Assembly: GCF_042477335.2 (NCBI RefSeq)
Contig: NC_091249.1
Coordinates: forward strand, 44,438,001 to 44,502,000
Origin: Ovis canadensis
Lineage: Eukaryota; Chordata; Mammalia; Artiodactyla; Bovidae
Reading direction: 5' to 3'
Length of the DNA stretch: 64,000 nucleotides
The position numbers were made by a program, and so were the translations under genes. Below the pieces are notes generated by a model, which saw only the letters and a program-made list of their open reading frames with translations, made no database searches and was not told where the DNA came from. Positions 26,031 to 37,743 of this stretch are shown one piece after another. Position 1 is the first letter of the stretch. Each line of letters starts with the position of its first letter.

Positions 26031-27789
26031 AAAAACAACAAGAGAATGGAGGAGGAGATATGCTCAGGTTTTTAATCACCCTGAAACTTAGCTTTTAAGA
26101 CAAGACACAGAACACATGTATTTACCCACAAAGCCTGTGTGGCAGCTGAATCTGTAAAATATACAGTGTGGGTGACCTTGTGGGGGTCCAAAGAGTTGGG
26201 TTTCTGGCCTCCTCCTCATAGTCCATGAAGGAGCCCTGAAAAAATTCCTAGAATTCTTCAAAATACATTTTGAAAGTCACTGCCTTAGAGTACACAACTG
26301 AAGAGGTCAGACCAGCTGCTCTGTAGAAATCAAGATTCCACACATTTGAGTTCTATAAACACAAGTAATAAGGAAATGCCTTGCAAAAGAAGGGCTGTGA
26401 GGAGATGCCTTCATAATTTTTCTAGTCCTAAAGCCCTTCTTTGGATGACATTTTAGAAGGAATCCCAGCAGTTATGATAGACATGGTGCTTTGACGAGAG
26501 TAATGGAAGAAAGTTGGGCAGTTTTGCCTTCTTGTGTCTCTGTTCCACCCTGACCTGTGGCACTGCCTGCCCTAGTGATGCTGGGTTATAGATTCTAACT
26601 CATATGCCACCTGGGAGGGATACATTCCCAACAATAAAATACCATTAGAGTGATACTGAACACAAGCCAGGTTTGCTGTGATGTGAGAGAGGCACTAGTT
26701 AGTAGAAAGGTGTCTAACAGAACCACACTGGAAACTTAATAGAAATTTTTCCTGTTACACAAACCAGGGCAATGATTACTGCACACGAACCTGTAGTTTG
26801 TGGGCTTTCCGAACTAACTCCACATGAACCTATCTGGTTGTGCATATTTTATCGACTACTCGGGGGCTAATAGCCAGGGCAACAATGGAGCTTAAAGCAG
26901 CCCATGCTGTGCACTGTGGACTGGGCTACATTCACCTTGGAGAGGAGCCTTTTCCTTATTCCATAAAGGAGCAAAGCCTGTGTTTTTTACGTGTGATCAT
27001 AGCATTAGAGACATATGTAGTCTATGAGAAACAAAGGTGTAGGACTGAAAGATTATCAAATAAATTCTTCTTCTGAACATGCCTGAAATACAGAAAACCT
27101 GGCTGGGTTTATGGCCCACACTGTGTGGAACTGATCACAGTATAACTGAAAATCCCCAGAAAAGGAATATAACAATGTAAAATTATTAATTTCTCTTAAT
27201 TTTTATAATTCCATAATTTATTCACTCATTATTTATTTACTGGCACTTTTTTGATACAATGCTTAAATTCCATGGGGGGGGGGTTGTGCTAAAATAAAAT
27301 GCATTAGAAACAGGAGGACCTCTGCGATGATAAGCTAAGTGACCCTTAGGTACAACTGCTGACCTCCTATGAGGAAAAAGTCAGAGAGGTGATTCTATTG
27401 CTGTATAGAAAGTGACTTTCTTGTTTATCATCAGCAGAATCATTGGGTTGGATACTGATAGACATTTAGAGCAAATAAAAACTGTTACTCTGTTCCAGCA
27501 GGGAGTTTCTTTCCCTTTTTTCATTTTAGCCAGTTGTCATTGACTATGAATTATAAGAGTGGTTGATGAAAAACTTTAATGACCAATACGGATCAGATGA
27601 AAATATGCAAGTTAAAGGACTCATAGGTAGTGATTTGTAATTAAATAACAATCTCATACATGTCTATGAGTGGAAAATAATGGGAGAGGTACAAAAACCT
27701 CGACTTAAACCCCCACCTTTAGGAGAATGATACCCGCTTCTTATATTTTGACTCTCAGTTCCACCTCCCTTGATAGGGATCAGAGTTCA

Positions 27790-28090
27790 GAGGAAAGAGA
27801 AATTTTCTCTGGCTGTGGCTTTAGGACAGCACTTGAATTGGGCCTTGAGGGCTGAGGAGGACTGCACTGGAGAGAGTTAAGGAGGGCCATGCTAGGAGGA
27901 GTCAACATCACCCGCAACTACATGGCAAGACGAAATTGCAGGGCATGTTTGGAAAAGCAAGTTAGCCTGGCTAAGGCATAAATTTCATGGGCAAGAAGAA
28001 TGGAAAGGTTGGGACGAGATCAAAGTGAGCACTGAAGAGCAAGCTGAAAAGTCTCAGCTTCATCCTGGTGACCATGGGGAGTCTCTGAGG
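27790..28090 (-). mobile_element. Probable L2 LINE fragment (antisense)
   Basis: Diverged purine-rich sequence with L2-like order (gggccttgagggctgagga, gcaagttagcctggcta). Weak similarity by eye. Confidence 0.35.
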
Positions 28091-28289
28091 TTTCCTGAGC
28101 AAGGTGTGTATCTTGCCTAAAGCCACATGGTTGCTCAGCGACTCTGTAAGCAGCAGTGTGTGTGTGATTCCCTTGGTAATGTTATTGTAATTAAAAAAAA
28201 ACCCCACAAAACTCTTAAAGACATATCTTTTAGTTCACTGGTTGTTTTTCATGCTAATCAAATATCTGAGTGTGTTCTGTGTGTTTGTG

Positions 28290-28486
28290 TTCGTCGCTTC
28301 AGTCGTGTCCGACTGTTTGTGACCCTGTGGACTATAGCCCGCCAGGCTCCCCTGTCCATGGGATTTCCCAGGCAAAAATACTGGAGTAGGTTGCCATTTC
28401 CTTCTCCAGGGGATCTTCCTGAACTAGAAATTGAACCTGGGTCTCCTGCATTGCAGGAAGATTCTTTACCATCTGAGCCACTAGGT
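28290..28486 (-). mobile_element. Bov-tA SINE
   Basis: Reverse orientation: gcttcagtcgtgtccgactg to accatctgagccacta. Located in LOX intron 6, with a TG-rich stretch just before it. Confidence 0.9.
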
Positions 28487-29215
28487 ATTGGTGTGTAAAA
28501 ACACCCAGTAAGGAAGTGTGTGCCTTGGGTATATCCCCTCTCTCTCATTTTCCTTACTGTAAACCCAATGAATGATCCAGGTGACTCTGGACTCAGTTCA
28601 GTTCTAAGATACCATCATTAAATTATTTTTTCACAGAAACTACTTGGGAATAAATTCACAGAAATTATTTAGAAACTGATGGTTTATAATCTGGACTAAG
28701 TGATTCTTATTTCACGTACATATGGATCAGTGATCCCAGTATAAATACAGTATTTGATTTACTGGCTTTGACCCAGTCTTGGCCTGTTAGTGTTAACATT
28801 CTATATTCAGAACCTTGCTGGGAAACAACCAATGCAGGACAGTATGAAGGTCATGAACCTGCTTCTTGGTGGGCCTGCCACACTAGCTGCCTAGAGTCAA
28901 CTCACTTGGCCAGGACTGGTGGTCCTGTAAGCCCTGCTTTATTCTTACATGTTTCAGAGGGTGTTTCTTTTAACTCTAAACATCAAGTTTGTAGGTATCA
29001 GCCATAAATTTTCTCCTATTGACATAGTCACCATCTTCAAATCATGTATTAAATAATGTATTAATGGATAATTTCAGAAGGTGACTGTTACATAGGTGGA
29101 GGGAAATTGTCATATATATATAATTTTTTTTAAGGTGACTTTAAACTTGTCTACTATACTCTATTCAGAGTATCATCAGGTTAATAACTTGTTTTATTTT
29201 GTTTCCTTAATCTAG

Positions 29216-29222
29216 GTATTAG
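29216..29222 (+). CDS. LOX: LOX exon 7 coding part (last 7 nt)
   Basis: The acceptor tctag is followed by g-tat-tag. The g completes Pro417, then come Tyr418 and the stop codon. A final coding exon of only a few bases, ending ISPY-stop, matches the known LOX gene. The joined coding sequence is 634+109+138+157+96+116+7 = 1257 nt, which is 418 codons plus stop. The rest of the exon is the long 3'UTR. Confidence 0.95.
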
Positions 29223-32200
29223 AAAGCAAGCCAAAACTCCCAAAGGATATATCAGTGCCTGGTGTTCTGAAGTGGAAAAAAATAGATTAACTTCAGTAGG
29301 ATTTATGTATTTTGAAAGAGAGAACAGAAAACAACAAAAGAATTTTTGTTTGGACTGTTTTATAACAAAGCACATAACTGGATTTTGAACATTTCAATCG
29401 GCATTATTTGGGAAATTTTTATTATTATTCACATTACTTTGTGAATTAACACAGTGTTTCAATTCTGTAATTGCACACTTGGCTCTTTCAGAGAAATCCA
29501 GATTTCTTATGCTTCTTCTGAAATTATAGTGCAAAAGGAAAAGAAAATTCAATGAGTGAGTCAAAATTATTTTAAACTGAGACTTTTCTAAAGTTCTAAA
29601 ACTTTAGTGAAACTTAATAATAACTGGCTTATATATGTCCTAGCATAGATCACTTTAGAAATGAAGCTCCTACTGTTTAAATAGATATGGACACATTTGG
29701 TACTGAGGGAGGAACAAACAGGTTACCATTGGTGTCAAGATGTTACTATATAGCAGAGAAATGGCAATATATGTATTCAGATAGTTACATCCCTATATAA
29801 AATTTGTTTACATTTTAAAAATTAGTAGATAAACTCCTTTCTTTCTGTCAAATGTACAAGTTCATTCTGACTTAAGTCAGCTTTTGTTTTGGAACGAATT
29901 AAGTAATTGAGCTGCCCAACTTGTGTCTGACATTTGTTGATGCGCCCCTCTATTCTTTAATTTTACTATGGGCAGAGACCTTTTCAGTGACATTCTTAAA
30001 ATTACTGTTCTGGGGATCTGCTAGACATAGGACAACTGTATCAGTGGGAAGTCATTCTGATGATAGATGCGATACATTCAAAGATAGTATGCATTTTAGT
30101 ATCTTTAACTACTAGCCAAAAAAACTCCCTTGCTGACATAAAAATCATACAAAAAAGTCCCCCAGGCCACAACTGTCTCTAAAATACTTAGAAATATTAG
30201 TGAGAAACAGGATTTTCAACTTTTCTACACTTTTTTAAATGATCAGCTTTAAAAAGAGTAAGACTAACATTTTTTAAATTATCCAGAATAGATGACATAA
30301 TGTATATGAATACACAAACATTCTAGGTCATCCAGGAATCAGTCATACGTGTTTTTTTTGTGTGTGTATCTGAAACATAATACAAACTAGCAAAGCACAT
30401 AGCATTACATGCTTGAGACATTGGTGAATAAGGGGGACAAAAAAAGAACAGCTTTCTGCAAAACCAAGGAGTGTGTTGCATAATGAGACAGCTGTGATTT
30501 TATTTTAAACTGTGAAACCATGTGCCACATCAGAATTTGGAGAATTTCTTTTTTTCCTAGATTCAAAAGATGGAGAAAGAGATCAAATTACACTTTTAAA
30601 GTTAGTGGTGCTGAAGCAGAAGTTTTCCTCTCTTAACCAGTATTAAAATCCCAAGCAAGGTATTTCCAGTGCCAAGACACATTAGGTAGAATTTTAAAAT
30701 GAGTGGCATCCCTATATTGTGTCATACAGTTGTAAAGTTAGCACCAACTACCAACCATTCTTCACTCACCGAGTGCTTTGCACTGTAAGAAGGGCTAGAG
30801 GTGGGCAGTCGTCAGGGGAGATAGAGCGGGCTGCAGGAGCCTCATCTGCCAGGCACACACTTACCATGAGACAACACAGACAGCTTGATAGAGACCCAGA
30901 ATTTCCATTGAGCTAGTATCTGAGCTATGGAATAGCTTCTTTGATGTACCTCTTTGCCTTCGATCGCTTTTAGTTTTAAGATTGTAGAACGATCCTTTAA
31001 AATTATAATCTTTTCTAATAGAGATATTTTAATATACTTGCTTTTTTAAAAAACAAAAACTACTGTCAGTATAATACTGAGCCAGACTGGCATCTACAGA
31101 TTTACGACCTATCATTTCATCAAGATTCTTACCCCTATACTAAAAGCTAGCTAATATCATGGCCTTTGGATACATATGAGATGTGTTTACTATCATTCCA
31201 TTGGCCTTCCATCTGCCTGTAAATCCATCATTTTAGGGCCGAAAATATGCTAGGGACTAACATGCTAGGCATTAGGATATGAAAAAGGCTGTCCCTAACC
31301 TCATTAAGTATTCAAAATGTCATTATTACTCATTAGGTTCAACTATCTCATTTTTAACATCATAAGTACATGTCTAAAAAATTTCTATTTAAAGCACTAT
31401 TGTTTTTCATGACCATATTTTATTAAAAAATAAGTTTAAAATGAATACATATATACATGTATGTGTTACTAATAATTAAAACTATCTTTCCAATCCCTGA
31501 AATCTCTGCCTTTTAAATATAACACGTACTATTTCATTGATTTGGGGAAAAAAATTCAATTAAAAGGTTAAAGAGTCTCACTTATTCCTTAAATATTCCT
31601 CCCCACCCCTAATCACTCCTAAACACTCTCAAATAACTCACAAATATTGATTTAATGCTCAGTATTTTTGAACCTCAAAGAATCTCTTCTCTGAATAACC
31701 ACCAAAACTCACAGATAATGATTAGTTGGTAAAATGTATCCATTAATAAAAAACATAATCCAGCCTTACCAAACTCTAAATTAAAAAATCTTTTAAGTAG
31801 GAAATAGAAATAAAGAATTTTGAGTATTGAAAAGAGACTGGTTTTAAAACACAGACTGTGAAAAAATAGGAAGATAACTTATTGAGTCTCCCACATGCCA
31901 TATTAGTGGCCTCATAATTATTCAGACCACAGTTTGTATTAAAGATGTCTTGCCTTCTAAGGCTAGGATTCAGTCTCACATAACTTTCCTATTTCCAGGA
32001 AATCTTTATATTTTTACATAATGACATTCACAATTGCTAATTATTAGATATTATTTTTAATAATGAAGAACAAATGTTTTCTTTTTTCTCCTTGACCTCA
32101 TAGGAGATCATCACACTCATAATCTCAATATTCAGACTGTAGAGGAAATGCAGTTCATTAAAATCATGGTACTAAGAATTTCTCTTTACCAAATTATGTT

Positions 32201-32720
32201 AAAATACTGAACTTCTGATCAGAAGACATTTTGTTTTAAAAATAACTTGTTTTGATACTAACAGTATAACTAATAAGTAAAACTACCCTTTTCTATATAT
32301 TACAATCAATAGCCACACTTCATTCCCAGCTACCGAAAGTCTTGGGCCACTTCTGAATGCTTAAAGCATGTCATTTATCCTTCTAATCAAAATGGTGCTG
32401 AATTATTTCAACTTGAATGTAAAATGTGTTGTCTTAGCTCACAGGATATAAACATTTAATATATAACTGCTTGCTATGAACTACGTAACATGTGATTTGG
32501 TATTGTAATGTTTTTAATGAAGTTTTAGTTTCTTCCAAATTTTTCAGGAATACTAGTTGTAAAACATTTTTAACTTTTTTTTGAAGAGCTCTTATTTTAA
32601 ATGCCCAGACACTGGCTTTATAATCTTCTTTAGACTCTCACATTCTTTTATTATATGCCTATACTATGATTGCAAGATTATGTAAAAATGCCTTGAATAA
32701 ATGATTTCAAGTGTCTAGAG
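29223..32720 (+). other. LOX: LOX 3'UTR
   Basis: About 3.5 kb of AT-rich sequence, almost free of recognisable repeats, follows the LOX stop. An AATAAA at 32696-32701 is the likely main polyadenylation signal, and further AATAAA hexamers occur near 31.74 and 31.81 kb. LOX mRNAs in mammals are known to have long alternative 3'UTRs. Visible microRNA seed matches include TGTTTACA (miR-30 type) at 29805-29812, TGTTTAC at 31184-31190, and TGGTGCT (miR-29 type) at 30606-30612 and 32393-32399. The exact end is inferred from the hexamer. Confidence 0.75.
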
Positions 32721-34319
32721 TGGTCATTTGTTGTTACATATAAATGAATGATATGAATTTCACTTAGATTAAGATCTTAAAGCCATGTGTATGGTTGGTG
32801 ATTTTGCTTAATTGCCTTTTATATTAACAAACTGTTTATCAAGCTCACACGACTTGAAACTTGTCTATAATGGATAAAAATCTAGCTGATATTTTAAAAA
32901 GAAACTATCATACCGGAACAGATTCTAACTTTTGTTATCATTACCAACCACTTCCAAGGATGCGGAACAGGCACAGAAAGAATAACTCTGTTTTGATTCG
33001 CCTCTCTTTTGATCTGCATTTCTTAGAAATACTCATGAGCATATGTGCACCCAGGGGACACATCTGGCTCAAGATACAAATTATTTATATGAAGAGAAAC
33101 ATTGCGATCACAGTAATCCTTCTTTAAATGTGTACCAGATTAACTTGAAGCTAGTAGCCTAAGAAGACAAACAGGCCCCAAACTGTAAGCACGTGTTTTG
33201 GGAGAACAATAATTAATCCACAAACAATTTACCTTTAAGGAGCTCTTGCAGGTCAACTAGACGTAGGCTTGTGGCTGGCAGTTTTCATTTTTGACAGTAG
33301 TAGGACATAGCGACACTGGAAGCCACCGATTTCCTGCTTTCCTCACCTGCTCAAGGAAAGGTGTTAGTGTAAAAGATGATTACTTTGGTGTCACCCAGTG
33401 TTCGCTGTTTCAGGCACTGTTCATTATTATTAGTTCATTAATCAAACATACATTCTAAGTAGTCACAGTCCCTCTAGAGTGGGTACAATTCAATGGCAGA
33501 AAAAGTGGGGAATGAAAACCTCAGGAAAAAACACAGCAAAATATTAGTGTTCTGGAAGAACTGCGGCTGTAATGAGAGAGTTGGGTGAGAGTAACAGTAA
33601 TCAGCTGTACCCCCTCTCCCTTGCAGTATTATCTTAGTGTTTTCACCATTCTTTTTAATCCATTATATAGAAAAATTTACACGTGGTTGATGCTGGGGTG
33701 AGGCAAGAGTGGCGCAACTCATCCCTGACGTTTCTGCGCCTGAGTCCAAGAGCATCAGCAACTGGGTTAAATTTGCTTTGCAGATGAGAGATCTGAGGGG
33801 ACGAAGTAAGAGGAATGGGATGGAAAACACATACATGGTGCAACTTCTTCACTAATTTAGGCAACTAGTTCTCCAGAAAGTGACCTACAATGTCAAGATT
33901 TTCTCCAAGGCTCAGGCTGACCAGAGATGACTTTTTGTCCACAGGGAGTTATCCTGTTACTCTTTCAGAGTTTGAGAAGACTTATCAGGAGCTAAGCATA
34001 CAAAGCGTTATTTTCCACCCCTTGCTCCCCAATTTTCTAAAAGGAATACTTCTGAGTATTAGAAACTATAGGATTAGAGTCTACAGGATTCCACAATTTA
34101 GCAACAGGTGGTCCTCTGTGTTTTTTTTCTCTTTTGATGATCAAGAGGCCAATAAGAGTTTTAACCTCAAACAGTAGTCTCATTTGAATGTGCTTAGAAA
34201 AACATCTTAGGGTTAAGAGTTTGCCTTATCAGAATATTCTAGATTTTCATTCAATACTTCCATTATGAAGTTATCTAAAGTTGGTTGTCATCAATAAATA
34301 TGTTCCTTTCACTGCAGTA
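32721..34319. other. LOX downstream flank, no feature seen
   Basis: No recognisable transposon or coding frame in about 1.6 kb. Confidence 0.5.
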
Positions 34320-35765
34320 AAATTAAGGTAACAGTTCCTTAATATCATCAAATTAGCAGTCAAATTTCACCAGTTGTCTTAAATTTTTTTTTTAAGTTGA
34401 TTTGTTTGATTCAGGATCAAACAAGGACACACTGACTTAGTTATTATGTGTTTTCAGTTCAGTTCAGTTGCTCATTTGTGTCCAACTCTTTGGGACCCCA
34501 TGAATCGCAACACGCCAGGCCTCCCTGTCCATCACCAACTCCCGGAGTTCACTCAGACTCACGTCCATCGAGTCTGTGATGCCATCCAGCCATCGCATCC
34601 TCTGTCGTCCCCTTCTCCTCCTGCCCCCAATCCCTCCCAGCATCAGTGTCTTTTCCAATGAGTCAACTCTTTGCATGATGTGGCCAAAGTACCGGAGTTT
34701 CAGCTTTAGCATCTTTCTTTCCAAAGAACACCCAGGACTGATCTCCTTCAGAATGGACTGGTTGGATTTCCTTGCAGTCCAAGGGACTCTCAAGAGTCTT
34801 CTCCAACACCACAGCTCAAAAGCATCAATTCTTCAGCGCTCAGCTTTCTTCACAGTCTAACTCTCGCATCCATACATGACCACTGGAAAAACCATAACCT
34901 TGACTAGACGGACCTTTGTTGGCAAAGTAATCTCTGCTTTTCAATATGCTATCTAGGTTGGTCATAACTTTCCTTCCAAGGAGTAAGTGTCTTTTAATTT
35001 CACGGCTGCAGTCACCATCTGCAGTGATTTTGGAGCCCCCAAAAATAAAGTCTGACACTGTTTCCACTGTTTCCCCATCTATTTCCCATGAAGTGATGGG
35101 ACCAGATGCCATGATCTTCGTTTTCTCAATGTTGAGCTTTAAGCCAACTTTTTCACTCTCTTTTTCATCAAGAGGCTTTTTAGTTTCTCTTCACTTTCTG
35201 CCATAAGGGTGGTGTCATCTGCGTATCTGAGGTTATTGATATTTCTCCCAGCAATCTTGATTCCAGCTTGTGCTTCTTCCAGCCCAGCATTTCTGATGAT
35301 GTACTCTGCATATACGTTAAATCTCTTTAAAATCTATATATTTCCCTTTTATCATTTTTTTGTCTATTAAAGTGTGTGATTTTTTTTTTTTAATAGAACA
35401 CCTACTATCTTGTAGAATTTTCCACATTCTGTATTTTGAAGACTGGATCCTGGTGGTGTCATTTAATGTTAATACATTCTTCTGTTCCTTGTATTTCCAA
35501 TAAAACATCAAATCTGGAGGCTTGACCAGATGTGGGTTAGGTTTGTTTTGGGGGAGCAACAAGACATGATAGATGGTGGTGCATCCTTCATAACTCTACC
35601 ATATGAGGAAGCCCAGAATGTCTCTACCATCTATCTTTTTGTGATGTTAAAAATGATTAGTGGGCTCAGCATTGTCAATCTGATACATCCACTACAGAAA
35701 TCCCCCAAAGATTCTTACCTACTCATTTTAGCAGTCATTGATGATCACTGCTAGATTCATTATCA
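34320..35765 (-). mobile_element. L1M 3' region split by a BovB
   Basis: The flanks 34320-34455 (gatttgtttgattcaggatc) and 35319-35765 (gtggtgtcatttaatgtt, ggaggcttgaccagatg, tttttgtgatgtt, atctgatacatccac) read as one old L1M 3' region in reverse. The BovB at 34456-35318 interrupts it. Confidence 0.55.
34456..35318 (-). mobile_element. BovB LINE 3' part, antisense
   Basis: Reads in reverse from the cagttcagttcag tail to the end of the reverse transcriptase region (gatgatgtactctgcatata). On the minus strand 35112-34840 gives MASGPITSWEIDGETVETV followed by FIFGGSKITADGDCS, typical of BovB. Dead by truncation. Confidence 0.92.
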
Positions 35766-37062
35766 AATTTCCATATTAGGCAATTTTCTAAAAAAAAAGA
35801 ACTGCTGAGTATTCCATAATGCTATACATGCTTTTTAATTTGAACTGAACTGTTTATTTCATTAATGTACTTTACTAAATAACACTTAATATGAAATTTA
35901 ATAACTGATCTTTATTTCCCCTCCTTTTAGTAATTTGAGATAGTTCTGGAACCTTATAAAAGACATTCAAGGTACTGTGCTCTTTCACAAGAAAAGCCAA
36001 AACGTTGTTTTTGGAGCTGTTTTTCCCATGTGTGTGTATATTTTTCTCCCATTATTGTTAAAGATAATTTTAACCTTACACAAATGATCTGTTGATTTGA
36101 AATATCATGGGAAAACTTTGACTTAGAACATTTTCAAAGAGGTTAGTTACTGGAAATACAAAAAAGCTAAGGATACTTGGCAAGGTGGTTATAGTACATG
36201 CTTCAAATCTCTACACAAGTACATAGCTTTCTCCATCCTCAGATTTTTCAATTTCCAATTGAGTTTCTCAATTTCCTGTAAATTAAAATTTAAGAACCTT
36301 AAATGACATTCAAGGCCTTCCTTTAGCCTTAATTCTCCACTTCATCAGTTTCGTATCTACCACTTTTCAGCATTCTCTTCTCTAGCCAAACTAGACAACT
36401 GACTATTCCCCTTACTCCTCCTGTCTCTCCAGGAGTCAAGTACTTCCCTGGGGTACACATGGGGAGTTTACTTCTCTCCTAAGGTGTTTCGTTTCTTTTT
36501 ATTAACAAATTCACATATATTCATGCTCTCTTACTAGACTTGTAGAGGACAGCTACTCTTTCTTGGCTAACACCATGTCTTTCTACTATTTAAGAGATAT
36601 TAGCACCTTGATTTCCTTTTGGGGGAATACTTTGCCCACATTGCATTGCTAACCATGATATCCTACAACAAGCAGGACACAGCTCCAGATCCCATGTTCA
36701 GTGAATTAAAGGACACCGTCTCCCTAAAATGTTAATTGTCAGCAAAGTGACTAAAAGATTGACAATGCTTATAAATGATTAATTGGAAGTCAGATGAGTT
36801 TCTCAAGAATAGTTATTATTCACTGAGTGCCTGCGAAGGAACCCTATATGTATGCAATCCATGCAGTATTTATTTTGTTGTTTTCAGGGTTTTTCTCACC
36901 TTTTCTTTCTCACTTAGCCTCAGTTGGTCATTTCTTTACTCCCAGTTCATACTCACTTAGGAACAAACATTCAAAAAAAACCTCACTCCTAAAGTGCCTG
37001 ATGAGTTCTTCTAGCCATACTTGTAGGGTTGTTTTCTCTGGCCTCAAATAAAACAGGAACTG
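35766..37062. other. No feature seen
   Basis: AT-rich intergenic sequence, possibly with further L1 remains at the left end. No gene. Confidence 0.5.
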
Positions 37063-37140
37063 GGAGAAAAAGAAAAGTAGAAGAGGAATTCAAACTGATA
37101 AGGAAGATGGTTAGAAAGAGGAAGGACAAGCATTTTCAGA
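37063..37140 (+). repeat. Copy A of a purine-rich local repeat
   Basis: About 70 bp roughly 83% identical by eye to 40995-41076, including gaattcaaa and the 17-bp block tagaaagaggaaggaca. Same orientation, about 3.9 kb apart, one copy on each side of the BovB. Confidence 0.6.
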
Positions 37141-37199
37141 GTTTTGGGAAGCAGCATGAGAGGTTTTCTGATTTTTTACCTACAGGTAACTTGTCATTG

Positions 37200-37396
37200 A
37201 GGCTTCCCGGGTGGTGCAGGTGGTAAAGAATATGCCTGCCAATGCAGGAGACCCAGGTTCAATCATTGTGCTGGGAAAATTCCCTGGAGAGGGGAATGGA
37301 AACCTACTCCAGTATTCTTGTCTGGAGAATCCCATGGGCAGAGGGCTACAGTCCATAGGGTTGCAAAGAGCTGGATACACCTGAGTGACTAAGCAC
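37200..37396 (+). mobile_element. Bov-tA SINE
   Basis: ggcttcccgggtggtgcagg through the Bov-A body to gagtgactaagcac. Confidence 0.9.
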
Positions 37397-37743
37397 ACAC
37401 GCAACCTCTCATTCAACAGTCCTGGACACTTGTGGGTTCTCCTGGAGAAAGGGGTGAGGGAATTTGGATACCTTACATGAAGATGAGGATAAAAAACAAA
37501 CAAGAAACATCCTTACTGTAACCACAGTAAAATTGGAATAAAAAGAATGGGAAATACACTGTAAATGAGGCAGAGGTAGAACCGATGTTAATTTTATTTC
37601 TTCCTTTCCATTTGTAACTGCACTGGCTTCAACTTTTAAAACAATGTTAAGTGAAAATGTATTAATAGTATAATGAGAGCCATCCTTGTTATGTTTCTAA
37701 CTTCCAATATTTCTCCACTAAATGCAACACTGATTATTAGTGT

